From Symsagittifera roscoffensis (lineage: Eukaryota; Xenacoelomorpha; Acoela; Convolutidae): DNA of 64,000 bases. The DNA is taken from contig NC_087064.1 in NCBI RefSeq assembly GCF_963678635.1, positions 63,295,548 to 63,359,547 on the forward strand, in the 5' to 3' direction. Below are positions 10,915-21,560 of this stretch, in pieces. How positions within the stretch are numbered: position 1 is the first letter of the stretch; every line of letters starts with the position of its first letter. The translations under genes were made by a program, and so were the position numbers. Below the pieces are notes generated by a model, which saw nothing but the letters and a program-made list of their open reading frames with translations, was not told where the DNA came from and made no database searches.

Positions 10915-13900
10915 ACAACACGCAAATACTCACCACGATATGGAATTAACTTCCTTGACAAGCAGTCCACCACATTTGATAGATTCTGGGAAATTGAAGA
11001 TATTCCTTCAGCTCCTGAATCTCAACACTCATACAACGAGATGGAGTGTATCCGACTTTTCGATAGGACTACGACCTATGGCTCACATGAGCGAGCTATG
11101 GTGAGATTTGCCTATCAGCAAATCACAGGGGATCTACAAAACCACCCATGAATGGTTGCCCGATATTGGTCTTTCAGCGCGCAAACCTTTCCGACAAAAC
11201 ATTTCCAATGAAAAGAAGCTACGGCAGAATCGTGAAGTCAAGAACCAGTATAACAACTTCTCCCATGAGATGGCGGATACTGGCCATATTGAAAAGGTAC
11301 CTGTGTGAGATCAATTCCGGCCACTCGAGAAGTACTTCATATGCCTCATCATGCAGTTTGGAAGTCGCATTCAACAGCAATAAAATGCAGGGGTGTTTTC
11401 AACGGATCAGCTCCAACTTCAAATGGAAAATCACTGAAAGATGTCTGCTGTTTGGTCCCAAGCAGCAGCCAGACCTCTTCAGCATCCTCTATTTGCACTA
11501 TCTGGCGACATTACTAAGATAAACAGGCAAATAGAACTACACCCCATAGGCATAAGTCTACTTCAGCTCTACCGGAGAAGAGAAGATGATACAATTGAAT
11601 ACCGATTGAATCGCGCCATCTACGGCATAGGTTACTGTATTTATCACGCCATAAGTGTTTTGTCAGACGACGCCGACAAAACAGATGATGAACAGACACA
11701 GCTAGTAATTCGCTAGTCCTACGTGGATAACTACATCGGTGGTACAAATACTGAGGAACAAGCCATCCGAATCTGCCAGAGTATCACGGACACTCCGGAC
11801 AAAGTCTGGTTGCAAATTTGGAAATGCGCAAGCAACAGCAAGGTTGTCATGAGCGATATTGACGACAAACTGAATGAAACTAAAGAATCATTCTTAGCAG
11901 AAATTGACAACAGCGTCACAAATATTGGTCTGAAGTGGCATCCAGTTTCTGACTGTTACCAGTAAAGGTGTATGAGTAAATTGGACTCAGTGAAGTTCAT
12001 AGGCATGCACCATGCCACCGCAAACCTTATCTAGCCAACCAAAGTCTCGAGTGTTGATTTTGAAGTAATTCCTGTTGCTGCCGAAAAAGTTAAAAATGTG
12101 GCAAGTTCAGCCCACTAGATGACAAGGAAGCAGAAACCGCCGGCAACCAGAACCTGGTGCTTTCGGACCCCACAGATGCCGGATGAATCGCGTAGGTTTT
12201 TGCGGAGGATCAAACTATTTAGGAAATAAACTCTGGACGCTAGAAACATGCTGAAAAAGACAACAAAGAGCAACTAAACCTTGACATTCGCATTCAGCAT
12301 GATTGCTCAAATACGATATCGCATCAACCAGAGTCAAAAAGTGTTTTTTTTAAAGTTTCGATATCAGTTTCACCCAAAAAGTGGGCAAGTTTGAGTAAAG
12401 TTTTCGGATTGAAAAAATCGTACTTTGAGAGCAAAGCGGCTTCCAGCACGCTGTACTCGCTTGCCCCATTGACAGAAATCATCCAGATGCCTCTTATAAG
12501 TATTTTTCACAACAATCAAGATGATTTCACAGGAGCCCTAATGTGGTCAACTTCGACAGAAATATTCAAAGTGAAAGTTTCAAAAATGGACCCCCTAATA
12601 AAAGTCAGAACGGGTTTCACCCATGCCCAAAGAAATTTCCGGACGAAAAATATCGAGAGATCCACCCAGAATTGTTCAAGTGGCACAAAACAAAAACAGG
12701 ACTCCCCCCAGCATCCTCTGGTCAGCTGAAACACGCTAAGAAGAGAAGAAAGACATGTAGAAGGCCACCTGAAATGATAAAGAGCAGCGCATCAACTTCG
12801 AAAACATAAGTGCACCTACAATCACTCTCCGGATGATAGCAAGCAACATGGCGCAAGTTTTAATCCACTGGTACTTGTGTCCCCTGTAACGATAATGCCG
12901 AAGATTGTATTCCAAAAAACATGGGATGAAGAGTTGGAATGGGATGACAATGTTGGGGTACATATAACCCACCGATTCCAACACTTGATGGATAGCCTAG
13001 GTTTTTTGTCTTTTCTGGCTGTACCTCGGTACTTGACCAAGGATAGATTTCAGCCAGTCGATCTTCCACTCTTCTGCGATACATCGGAGATGGCTTATGG
13101 AGCAGCTATCTAAGTCAGAACCCACACTTCAGTGCCAGCTGCCAATTCACGACTTGCACCAAGGAAGACAGTTGCATTCCATGACTGAAGTTCTGCTGAA
13201 TGGTTCTGGGCTGTAAATTCCGTAAATGTGTCTGGAATTCAATCAAAACTTCGCTTCAATCAAAACTTCAATCAAAATTGGTGGTAGATGTCAGCGCGTG
13301 GAGTGATTCAACATTAGCACTTGCTTGGATCAGATCAACTCCCAGCAGGTATTCTACTTTTGTGGCCAACCGCTTTACCAAAGTTCAACAGATGCTACCA
13401 GCCAACAAATGGAAACAGGTTCCGACTCATCAAAATCCAGGCGATCATACAACTCGACCATAAGCAGGAGCTGAACTACGTAATTTGCAACTTAGGTTGT
13501 GAGGACCCTCTTTTGGTTGCAGACAAATGAAAATTGTATTCCAGTACAAGCAACAATTCTCTCAAGTAAATGAAGAGAACAACGAGCTCAAACGGTCATT
13601 CGACGAAACCATCCTGGTCACTCAGGCAGCTGGTGGGGAGAAAACCATGCAAGCAGCAAAAGCAACCAAGACTAAAGGTCAGATAGACAAAGAGAGGAAA
13701 GTTCTTCGAGTTCGAACAATGGGATCTTTTGGTAAAGCTCTACGCATCGGAGCTTTAGTCGCAAAGTTCGCCCTGAAACTCCTGAAGAAATCAGCTTCAA
13801 AAGCGAGGCCTGAACCTTCTTGTACGAAACGTCAAGAGCAGCTTTTCGACGAAGAATTGAAAGCAGTCAGAAAGGACGAGACATTAGCCGGACATCAAAC

Positions 13901-15055
13901 CTCCTTCAGCTGATGGTGATGATGAATTGCTAAAAGTTGGTGGACGACTCGCAGCAGCTGATTGCCTAAACGAGAAAGCAAAATTTCAGATGATCTCGCA
14001 TCTCATTTCTCAAGAACTGTGATTCACCATAGTCACTTTGTTCAACTACACTGTGGATTGAATACCACTGTTGCTCACACTCGGCAGCAGTACTGGATCA
14101 TACAAGTCAAAGCGATGGTGCGAGCAATGATAGGCAAGTGCATCACTTGCTTCAGGTTTCATAGTCGAGCAATGAACCAGCGGATGGGAGAATACCCTAG
14201 TGAGAGAGTCAACCCATCACCACCATTCTTCTACATTGGTATTGATTCAGCCGACTGATGTGCTACAAGGAAGTTGATCACTATACTCAAGTGCTACAGA
14301 GTAGTTTTCATCTTCTTTTCTACCAAACCAATCCACTTGGATTTTTCAAAAGCCTTGGACACTGAAAAATGCTTGAAGGTTATCAGAAGGTTCATTGCTC
14401 GACGATGATGCTCCAGGGTGATTTTTTTCCCGATAAGGGAACCAACTTAATCGGATCACTTAACGAGCTAATTCAAGTGAAGAAACTTCTACGAGATACA
14501 AAACCTCCCTGATCATGTTCGAGACCTAGGTATCATTTGGCCTTCTATAATTGCAAGGGCTCCAAGTTTCGAAGGGCTATAGGAAACGGCTGTTAGGTCA
14601 ATGAAACTGCTATATCACAAGACAATAGGCAATGGAGGAAAACTCAGCTTGATGAGATGTACACAGTGCTTTGTCAGATAGAAGCTATACTCAACTCAAG
14701 ACCGATTACAACTATCTCGGATGATGTCAAAGACAGTGCCACTCACTCCATCAATGCTGCGAAATGGTTTCAAGTCAAGTCAATTGCCCATTATTGCTGA
14801 TCCTACCATTGATTAGCTCAATGATAAAAAAACGCCCGACAAAACGATTCAACTATCTGCAGAAACTGGCAGATTTTTGGAAGAAATGGACATTTGAGTG
14901 TCTAACCGCTACGCAACAACGCAATAAGAACCGTGTAGAAAAACAAAACCTGAAAAAAAGCGATCTAGAATACATAACTGATGATGATAACCCCCTTTAT
15001 CATGGCCATTTGGAATCGTGGAAAAGATATATGCCGGAAACGAGAGTCTAGTGAG
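10915..15055 (+). pseudogene. Decayed BEL/Pao retrotransposon polyprotein
   Basis: Successive pieces in changing frames match BEL/Pao Pol in the right order. RT start: DRFWEIEDIPSAP (about 10980), then MADTGHIEKVP (about 11270), LHMPHHAVWKS with the VFNGSAPTSNGKSL block (about 11335-11430). RT active-site block: SYVDNYIGGTNTEEQAIRIC (about 11717), where the usual YVDD is YVDN. After the palm: SPVTIMPKIVFQKTWDEELEWD (about 12880) and the RNase H entry LFCDTSEMAYGAA (about 13069). Then WSDSTLALAWIRSTPSRY (about 13300) and NPGDHTTR. Integrase: KVGGRLAAADC (about 13930), zinc region to 14160, KCYRVVFIFFST with HLDFSKALDTEKCL (about 14290-14390), EAILNSRPIT (about 14685), and a C-terminal tail to 15051. 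Stops and frameshifts are frequent. Gag, protease and LTRs are not seen. Confidence 0.8.
11975..12850 (+). other. Extra block inside the BEL/Pao remnant
   Basis: The Pol pieces before (ending LKWHPVSDCYQ) and after (starting SPVTIMPKI) are normally separated by only about 40 codons. Here nearly 0.9 kb of unrelated sequence intervenes, with a short Lys/Pro-rich frame (12543-12809) of no known family. This is probably a later insertion, but I could not find terminal repeats. Confidence 0.4.
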
Positions 15056-15204
15056 GGTAGCGCAAGTTAAAACAGGGAATGGTTGAAACAAGGAATGGCA
15101 AGCTTTTGCACAACCAATTTTAAGATTACGGAATATGCCGATGAAAGATAAAAGAATAAATTCATAAACAACAACAGATCAAAATTAAAATTCAAAAACA
15201 ATTG

Positions 15205-15449
15205 TCAGTCAACTAGCTCCTTTCCAAATTCATCCTTCCGACATTTACAATAACTATACTTCCGAATCCTCCTTTTCTTCACCACAGGATCAGGAGCTGC
15301 ATCCACCAACTCCAGCCGCCTGAGGGCCACCCGACAATCCCAGTTCACCTTCACCGCCTTCTTCGCAATCACCACCTTCCACGCAATCAAACCCGACAAC
15401 TTCACTACACTCGCCTTCTTCATGCTACTTCCGAATTTCATAACCATCT
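15205..15449 (-). CDS. Probable terminal coding exon, function unknown
   Basis: On the minus strand a pyrimidine-rich acceptor ending in ATTTCAG is followed directly by an open frame starting ATGGTTATG (at 15447), 80 residues, ending KDEFGKELVD with a TGA at 15205. The segment is clearly more GC-rich than its surroundings and uses varied codons, which suggests real coding sequence. The protein is basic (KKRRIRKYSYCKCRK near the end) and I do not recognise it. The start could be this ATG or an upstream exon. It lies tail-to-tail with the BEL/Pao remnant and head-to-head with TIM16, about 370 bases apart. Confidence 0.45.
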
Positions 15450-15757
15450 GAAATGCGAAAAGATCGATCAAAGATCAACGGAGGGCGGCATTGTTGGAGG
15501 AAACAAAGCGCATTTTAAATGATAAGATCATTTGTTCTCATGTAAACTCAAATAAAAGCGCATGTTAATTTTCCCATAATTTATTTCATTTATCCGCAGT
15601 TTGTAGTAACTACATCATCATAATTCAATTTTTATACGATACTGTCGCTTTTCAGCTATGGCGAAGTATTCAAATACTTCTCTTCGATATTTTTTAATCC
15701 TTTTTTTCTTCGTTGCTTAGTGAAAATATATGTCGAATTTTGTTTTGATTTTTTCAG
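15450..15757. other. Gap between the unknown exon and the TIM16 exon
   Basis: Holds the minus-strand acceptor at its left edge and, at its right edge, a plus-strand acceptor (GATTTTTTCAG ending at 15757) that opens the TIM16 exon. A shared promoter region or introns are both possible. No TATA-type motif stands out. Confidence 0.4.
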
Positions 15758-15818
15758 GTTGTTGTGAATGCGTATGTCGAGCTAGTTGGTAGGGATAGTA
15801 ATAATAAAAACAATCATA

Positions 15819-16202
15819 ATGTGGCATCGAGTACTAGCCGAATTGATCACAGCGTCTACACTGGCAATAGGGAGAGCGATTGGGAAGGCGTTCAGGGAGG
15901 AGTACACAGAAACTGCTCAGGCCTGGAAGAGTATCCAGCACCAAAGCAGAAGAGAAGCGGCCGAAGACGCAGAGACGAAAAGTGTGAGTGCCAGAACCGG
16001 AATCACAATTGCAGAGGCGGCTCAGATTCTGAATTTGAAGGAACCATACACATTTGAAAGCATAGAGAACAATTTTCGTTATCTTTTCGAGGTCAATTCC
16101 AAAGAGCAAGGAGCATCCAAGTATATTCAAGCGAAAGTTACTAATGCGAAAGAAAGATTAATAGAGGAGTTGCAATCAAAGAAGGATAAAACTGACTCTT
16201 AG
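15819..16202 (+). CDS. PAM16: TIM16/PAM16 (Magmas), mitochondrial import motor subunit
   Basis: 127 residues, the usual length. The start MWHRVLAELITASTLAIGRAIGKAF aligns with the family's N-terminal hydrophobic segment, and GITIAEAAQILNL...FRYLFEVNSKEQGASKYIQAKVTNAKERLIEEL is the J-like domain, which lacks the HPD motif as in all TIM16 proteins. The protein sits on the matrix face of the inner membrane, pairs with TIM14/PAM18 and restrains its stimulation of mtHsp70 during import. The exon is entered through the acceptor at 15757, and the ATG at 15819 is chosen because it matches the conserved N-terminus and a TAG lies upstream in frame at 15783. An ATTAAA about 145 bases after the stop could be the poly(A) signal. 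The C-terminus is complete and no intron interrupts the coding region. Confidence 0.9.
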   Translation: MWHRVLAELITASTLAIGRAIGKAFREEYTETAQAWKSIQHQSRREAAEDAETKSVSARTGITIAEAAQILNLKEPYTFESIENNFRYLFEVNSKEQGASKYIQAKVTNAKERLIEELQSKKDKTDS

Positions 16203-18185
16203 CTGATGTTTTCACTTACAGAAACTTTTTTTGCATTTTTGTATAACAACGAGAAAACTTAATTGTTCAAAACTTCTCTTTGGCCGATCACATCCGTTTT
16301 AGGCATTTTGTTCCTATTTATGATCATGATGAATTTAAACAAATCTAAAAATTAAACAGTTTCTTGAGTATTTTATGTTGAATTGTATTTAAAATACATG
16401 GTTTAACTGACGTTAAAACAAAGGTATCCTTTCGTATCGATGGGTTTTGTAAGCTTCAAATGCCCGTGACCAGTTAACTTCAATTTCATAGCTCGATTAG
16501 TTTTACTGATATTCAGAGCGTCTTATCTGTTTTTAGATATATGAGTTCAGATCTTTTGAGTTTTGAAATTCAGTTCGAGTCATTACACCAAAAATGTAAA
16601 TTTTATCGAGCGAACTATTCCAAGTTTAGATCCTTGAAGTATTTCAAGAATCTTTCCCACGAGATTTTTCAAAAGATTCACTCTTAGCAAGCTATCTTCA
16701 GAAGGAAATATCGTTTTAATTTGTATAGAATATCAAAGCCATAGCCCACTTTTCCGTAGGTTCAATGAATCGTTTTTTCAGCAAGGTTTTTAAGCAAGCT
16801 ATTCATACAAGTTATTTATACATCAACTCGATTTAACTACTTTTTTGTTTCCTCAAGTTCCAATTCCTACTATGAATTTCTTCAACTATTGAAGTATCTG
16901 ATTTTTTTTTAATTTTGGTTAACATCTTCGATTAGCTCAACCAAGTCATTCAAAATATAAATTTTTGTATGCTCGCTCAACTGAAAGCTTGTCGTTGTGT
17001 CTTCAAACTTTGGAATTTAAATTTGGAATTTAAATTTTTGGGTCAGCCATGCCATTGATGAAATTTTATTTGCTTTAAGTACAGTTAGACATCTTCAATC
17101 TTTTCGCTGTAAATTTTGGTATCTAAAAGCGATGAAACAACCATTCCGGGTCAGTTTTTGTGGATTGAAATTTTGAATTGAAGCATAATCCTATAGATTG
17201 CGATAGAGCAATTTTTTTTTCTAATACACTTAAATATTTTCCACAGAGCTGAAGCGATAAAACGTAGTGATCTTAGGTACATAACAATTTTAAAAGTTGT
17301 TTTGCAACGCATAAAAAATTCTTTAGCACGCTCTTCATTTTATCAAGCTAAACGGTTTAAAAGAAGATAGTGATTTGACTTTTTTGCCTAATTTTAATTG
17401 TAAACTATTTTTTTGATAAAATTTTGTAACTTCAATCGAGTACTTGCAATCCAGTGCTAGACTTTTTTTTCCCATCAACAACTTCGCCCACAGTATCTTC
17501 ACTTCTAGAGGTTCACTTTTAGAGAATCTTTCATCTGAAATACTCAATGTCATGAAAGTTCAAATCAAAGTACTGTCACTTAGCTAGTAATTATTTCAAG
17601 CCCGTTTCAGATTGTAATTATCTTAATAAAAAATGTTTCTCCATTTTTTGGGTTCCTGGTTTTTCTAGTTTCTGTTGGTTAGTTTTTCGTTTTTTCAAAC
17701 GCCATTTTCTTTATCTGTTAGAATTTTTTTGGTTTACTTTTTAGTCATGGGTTTTGTTCCAATTTGAACAGTTTTTACTGTAACTGAAACTTCACAAATT
17801 TGTAAATTGACCATGCCTGATTTTGAGTTTTTCTTTTATTTATTTATTTTTTTTTCAATTATTTAAACAGTTCTAGTTAATGCTATATCGACTTAGTCAA
17901 CTTATTTTGCGTAATTTCGAGGGCAAAATATATCCGTTTCGACCCAAAACTTGTCCCATTTGTCGCCGCTTAGTAAATGATTTCCATTTCGTAAGAGCTG
18001 TTTTTGAACTTCATCTGATACAAAATGAAGTTTTTATGGCTGCATTTCATAATTTATAACAAATTTTTCCCAACAGAATTTTTCAAAAATTTTTTTAAAA
18101 ATTTTTTTTAAAGTAATTTTTTCCTTTATAATTTTTGAGAGATTTTTTTCACTTCACTATTTTTTTGATTCACTGTTTTGTAGAG
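16203..18185. other. AT-rich non-coding DNA
   Basis: TIM16 3' UTR, then nearly 2 kb with many T runs and no domain on either strand. No repeat with another part of the window was seen here. Confidence 0.45.
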
Positions 18186-18189
18186 CAAT

Positions 18190-20240
18190 GTGTTTTTGCA
18201 TCGCAAGTGTTGCGAAGCTTCGCTTCACCTCTGTGTTCATAATGTTTCTTGAAAAAAAATTTTCAAAATTTAAAATTCATAGTCCTAAATATTTGAGGCT
18301 CATTTAATTGACTTCAATCATTTTGTTACAAATTTAGATCGCCAACAAACGTATGTTTCTAAGTACCGAAAAATTTTATTCGAATTGATTGAAAATTGTC
18401 GCAAGAACATTATTTTTCCTTTTTTGTCAGTCCTAATCTTTTAATGCAATATTTTCTTCGTATCGCAAGTGATACTGTGTCATATGGTTTTCACTGTGAT
18501 TTGTTTTTAGTTCTAAGTTAAGAAAAAAATGCTTTTTTTCGGTTTCTTTGTTCACTGACATTTCTCCAACTTTCGATTAATTATGCTTTCAACTTGAATT
18601 GTTGTGTTCGATAAAAACGTTTTTCCATAGATTCCGTGTCTGAATAATAGTATTATGTTTTGCGAAAATTTAATTTTTATTTTATTTGAAATTTCAGAAA
18701 TAGCTTGAAAAACTAGCCTTCAGAAATTTGTTTAATTGCTGTATACCTGTTCAGTTATGCTGCCTATTTTTTACATGGGGCGGTATATTTTAAGGTGCAA
18801 AACCATTATATGCTAAACTGCCTAGGTTGAGCAAAAATGCTTCTCTTACAGTTTTCCTAAATAGAAAAAGGCTTGTCTTGCAATTGAAAGTTGTAAGAAA
18901 ATTTTACGATGAGCGTTTGTTCATGTTTGAAAGTTATATGACATGCATATTTTCCATAAAGTAAAAAATTATGATTTTTCGAACTCAACTAAAAATTTTT
19001 GCGTTTTTGTCTGAAAACACAATAAGCAAAGATTTTTGACGCAAGAAACCTTGATGGTTTAGGGGAAGAAATCTCACAGATACTCGGCGGTTGATTAAAA
19101 AATGTGTGAGATATGAATACACCCAGAATTTGAATCAAAACCTTGAATTTTTTATGACTGGAAAGTTTTTTGAGTGAAAAATTTAGTCATAAATTTTACT
19201 ATTTAATAATCGCGGTCGTAGATTTTTGAAGATCTTACCAAAGAAAGGTTAAAAAATTTCAGTTTTGGTTTGTATGAAAATTCTCTGTCAATTTTGTTTC
19301 TTTTGTATTCAGCCTGCCCTGCACTATCTTATTGACAAAAACAAAAAAAGTCTTTGCTTTTTTTTCAAAAAAAGCGTATTTGAGCATGAAACTGGTATTG
19401 AGACAAAAAATTGACAAAAAAATTCCGTGAAATTTGGATTTTTGAATTTGTAAAAATGACTTATCATACAGTTTTTATGTGTTGAAATTATACGATAAAC
19501 ATTTTTTTCATAGACTCCGTGTCTGAAATTATGCCAATAATTTTAAATTATTTTCGAATGACATTCTATGCTCTGCTCGAGCTCATACTTGAAAAAAAAA
19601 TATCTCTCAGCTTGAAATGAGGTTAAATCCGTTGATTTTTTATTGATAGTTTTTTTGAGTTTGTGGTTTTTGTCCTGTTTTTCGTCGGGTCTCTTATTGT
19701 TCTATGAAATACCTTAAATTTTTTGAATAAGGTTTTAAGTCGGTTTATTTGTTTAAGCATAGTTTTTTTTTGGTTTTGGAGAGTTTTAAGTTAAAAGGAA
19801 GGTTCAGTAATTTGTTAATTTACCAATTCTGATTATTTTGTTACTTTTTTTCGACTAACCAGTTTTGTCAAAATTTTTACTAATTTAAAATCGTGGGCTG
19901 ATTTTTCTGAATATCTTACAAAATAATAGCTTTTAAAATTTCGATTTCGGATTTGCGTAAAAATTTTCTTTCAGTTTTGTTTCTTTTTGTATTCAGCCTG
20001 CACTATGTTGAAACAAAAAAATTCTATGCATTTTTTCCGAAAAGTGCTTTTTTGAGCATGAATCTGATGTGCGACTGAAAATTGACGAAAAAGTGACCTG
20101 AAATTTGGATTTTTTAAAATTTAAAATTAGCTTTTATAAATGGAAATTGTACGATAAACATTTGTTCAATACGCTCCCTGCCTGAATTTGTGCGATAAGC
20201 TTTTTTCCTTGTATGAAATTGTAAGACACTTTTTTTTCGT
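18190..20240 (+). repeat. Decayed tandem array, about 680-bp period
   Basis: Two long related blocks: 19197-19450 and 19875-20118. Both run from ATAATCGC/AAATCGTGG, TCAATTTTGTTTCTTT, TATTCAGCCTGC and TTGAGCATGAA to TGAAATTTGGATTTTT. A third marker, CATAGACTCCGTGTCTGAA, occurs at about 18620 and 19510 and, diverged, at 20165. At least two units and part of a third are present. No coding content. Confidence 0.55.
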
Positions 20241-20397
20241 GTATGGAGGTCATTCCGGGTATTTACTTGTTTTCATTTGGGTTCGTAAACTCTTTGCCAT
20301 AGGAGTGAAGTTGACAAGATCTGATTAGGAGAATTTGAATTTCACTACGAGGCCAAACTGTGCATTGTAAGCGGATTCCGCAACAGGCTAAAATCAG

Positions 20398-20532
20398 ATT
20401 TGTCGCGGAATTCGCAGCCTTGCAACTTTTCTTTGATCTTCTTTGCTGGTTTGGATTCCACAAACAATTGTCTGAAACACTGTAGCGCTCAAAATTGCTC
20501 CAAAAATAGGCGAATTTGCGGAATCCGCAGCA
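20398..20532 (+). repeat. Dispersed repeat A (inverted partner at 47108-47240)
   Basis: Starts TCGCGGAATTCGCAGC and ends TTTGCGGAATCCGCAGC. The inside (TTTGATCTTCTTTGCTGGTT, GCTCAAAATTGCTCCAAAAA) reappears in reverse orientation at 47.1 kb. Both ends carry palindromic GCGGAATCCGC-type motifs, so this is probably a small inverted-repeat element. Confidence 0.55.
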
Positions 20533-21488
20533 TTGTTTGTGGAATTTATTGTTTAAGGAAATTAGTAACTGAGTTATATCAGCATGAACAGCGAACATAC
20601 GTAATAGTTTTTTCGACAGTTTCTGAGAAAGTACCAGCACAAAGAAATTTGAAGGTCGCCTCTCGTTTTCATTTTTGTCGTACAGTGGAGTGAGTGTTTC
20701 TTAAATTTAATACTCAATTGAGCACAGAAAAAGTGGATTTGTGAACATAAATGAAGTTGGATCAAGTTGCGGTCATGTCTAATTTTTAGTGTAGTTTGAC
20801 GCACTAAATCCCGGGCGGCGCGAGGCATGAAATGAAGACTATCACGTACCATCTTCTCCAAGGTAGTTGTCTTATCTAGTAGAACTAATCAAGTTATGCT
20901 TCATAATTACCCTTTTGCAGGCGTTGGCTTTAAAGGTTAACCAACATATGTTTTAACCCACAATCTACGCGAATAGAGATAAGTCTTTCTTTTTCCACAT
21001 TGGTTAGCGTGAAAACGAGAAAAGAACTGCTTATTTTCTTGCAACGTTTGTGACTTGTATTAAAACTCTTTTGCTCAGCTCTGCTCAATCACTGATCTCA
21101 CCGTATTTATTTTTTTTAACCGTCCTTATTTTTTCGCCATCTTCGAACAATATTCCCTCCCCAAATCTATCCTTCCTCCACAAAATTAAAGGAAAGTGAA
21201 AAAGCAGCTCACGTGGCGCAATGGAAAGGAAAAACAGTATCTTTCTGAGGACCTGTGTGTGTGTGTGGGTCTGTGTGTATTTGTAGGTGTGTATTTTTGT
21301 TTCAGCAAACCTCTGTGCGACAAAAACACAACTTGTCCGGTTAAACATTTTACAGTAAGCTTTTTCATACCAATCAATTCAAATTGAACAAAACTGCTCG
21401 TATCAGGGCGAAGCCCTGAATGTTCCGACTACTTTTTAAGGCCTATAGAGCAGTAATAACATGAAAAAGAAAATAACTGTAATAATCA
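20533..21488. other. Non-coding stretch with a (GT)n-rich patch
   Basis: No gene recognised. 21254-21296 is a GT-rich simple repeat (GTGTGTGTGTGTGGGTCTGT and similar), which creates Thr/His-rich and Cys/Val-rich chance frames on the two strands. Confidence 0.45.
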
Positions 21489-21560
21489 GTGGCGTGCGCA
21501 GAAATTTTTCTTGGGGGGGGGGGTGGTTTTTCAAAAAAAAAAAATTGCCGACCTTTTTTA
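21489..21560 (+). mobile_element. Possible terminus of a DNA transposon
   Basis: CAGTGGCGTGCGCAGAAATT followed by a G11 run and an A run resembles the CAGTGGCGTA..CAG..GGGGG termini common among animal DNA transposons. I could not find the opposite end within 2 kb, so this may be a solo or truncated copy. Confidence 0.3.

Noticed and set aside
21085-21387. Overlapping short frames on both strands around the GT-rich patch
   Set aside because: Thr/His and Cys/Val strings come from the (GT)n repeat.
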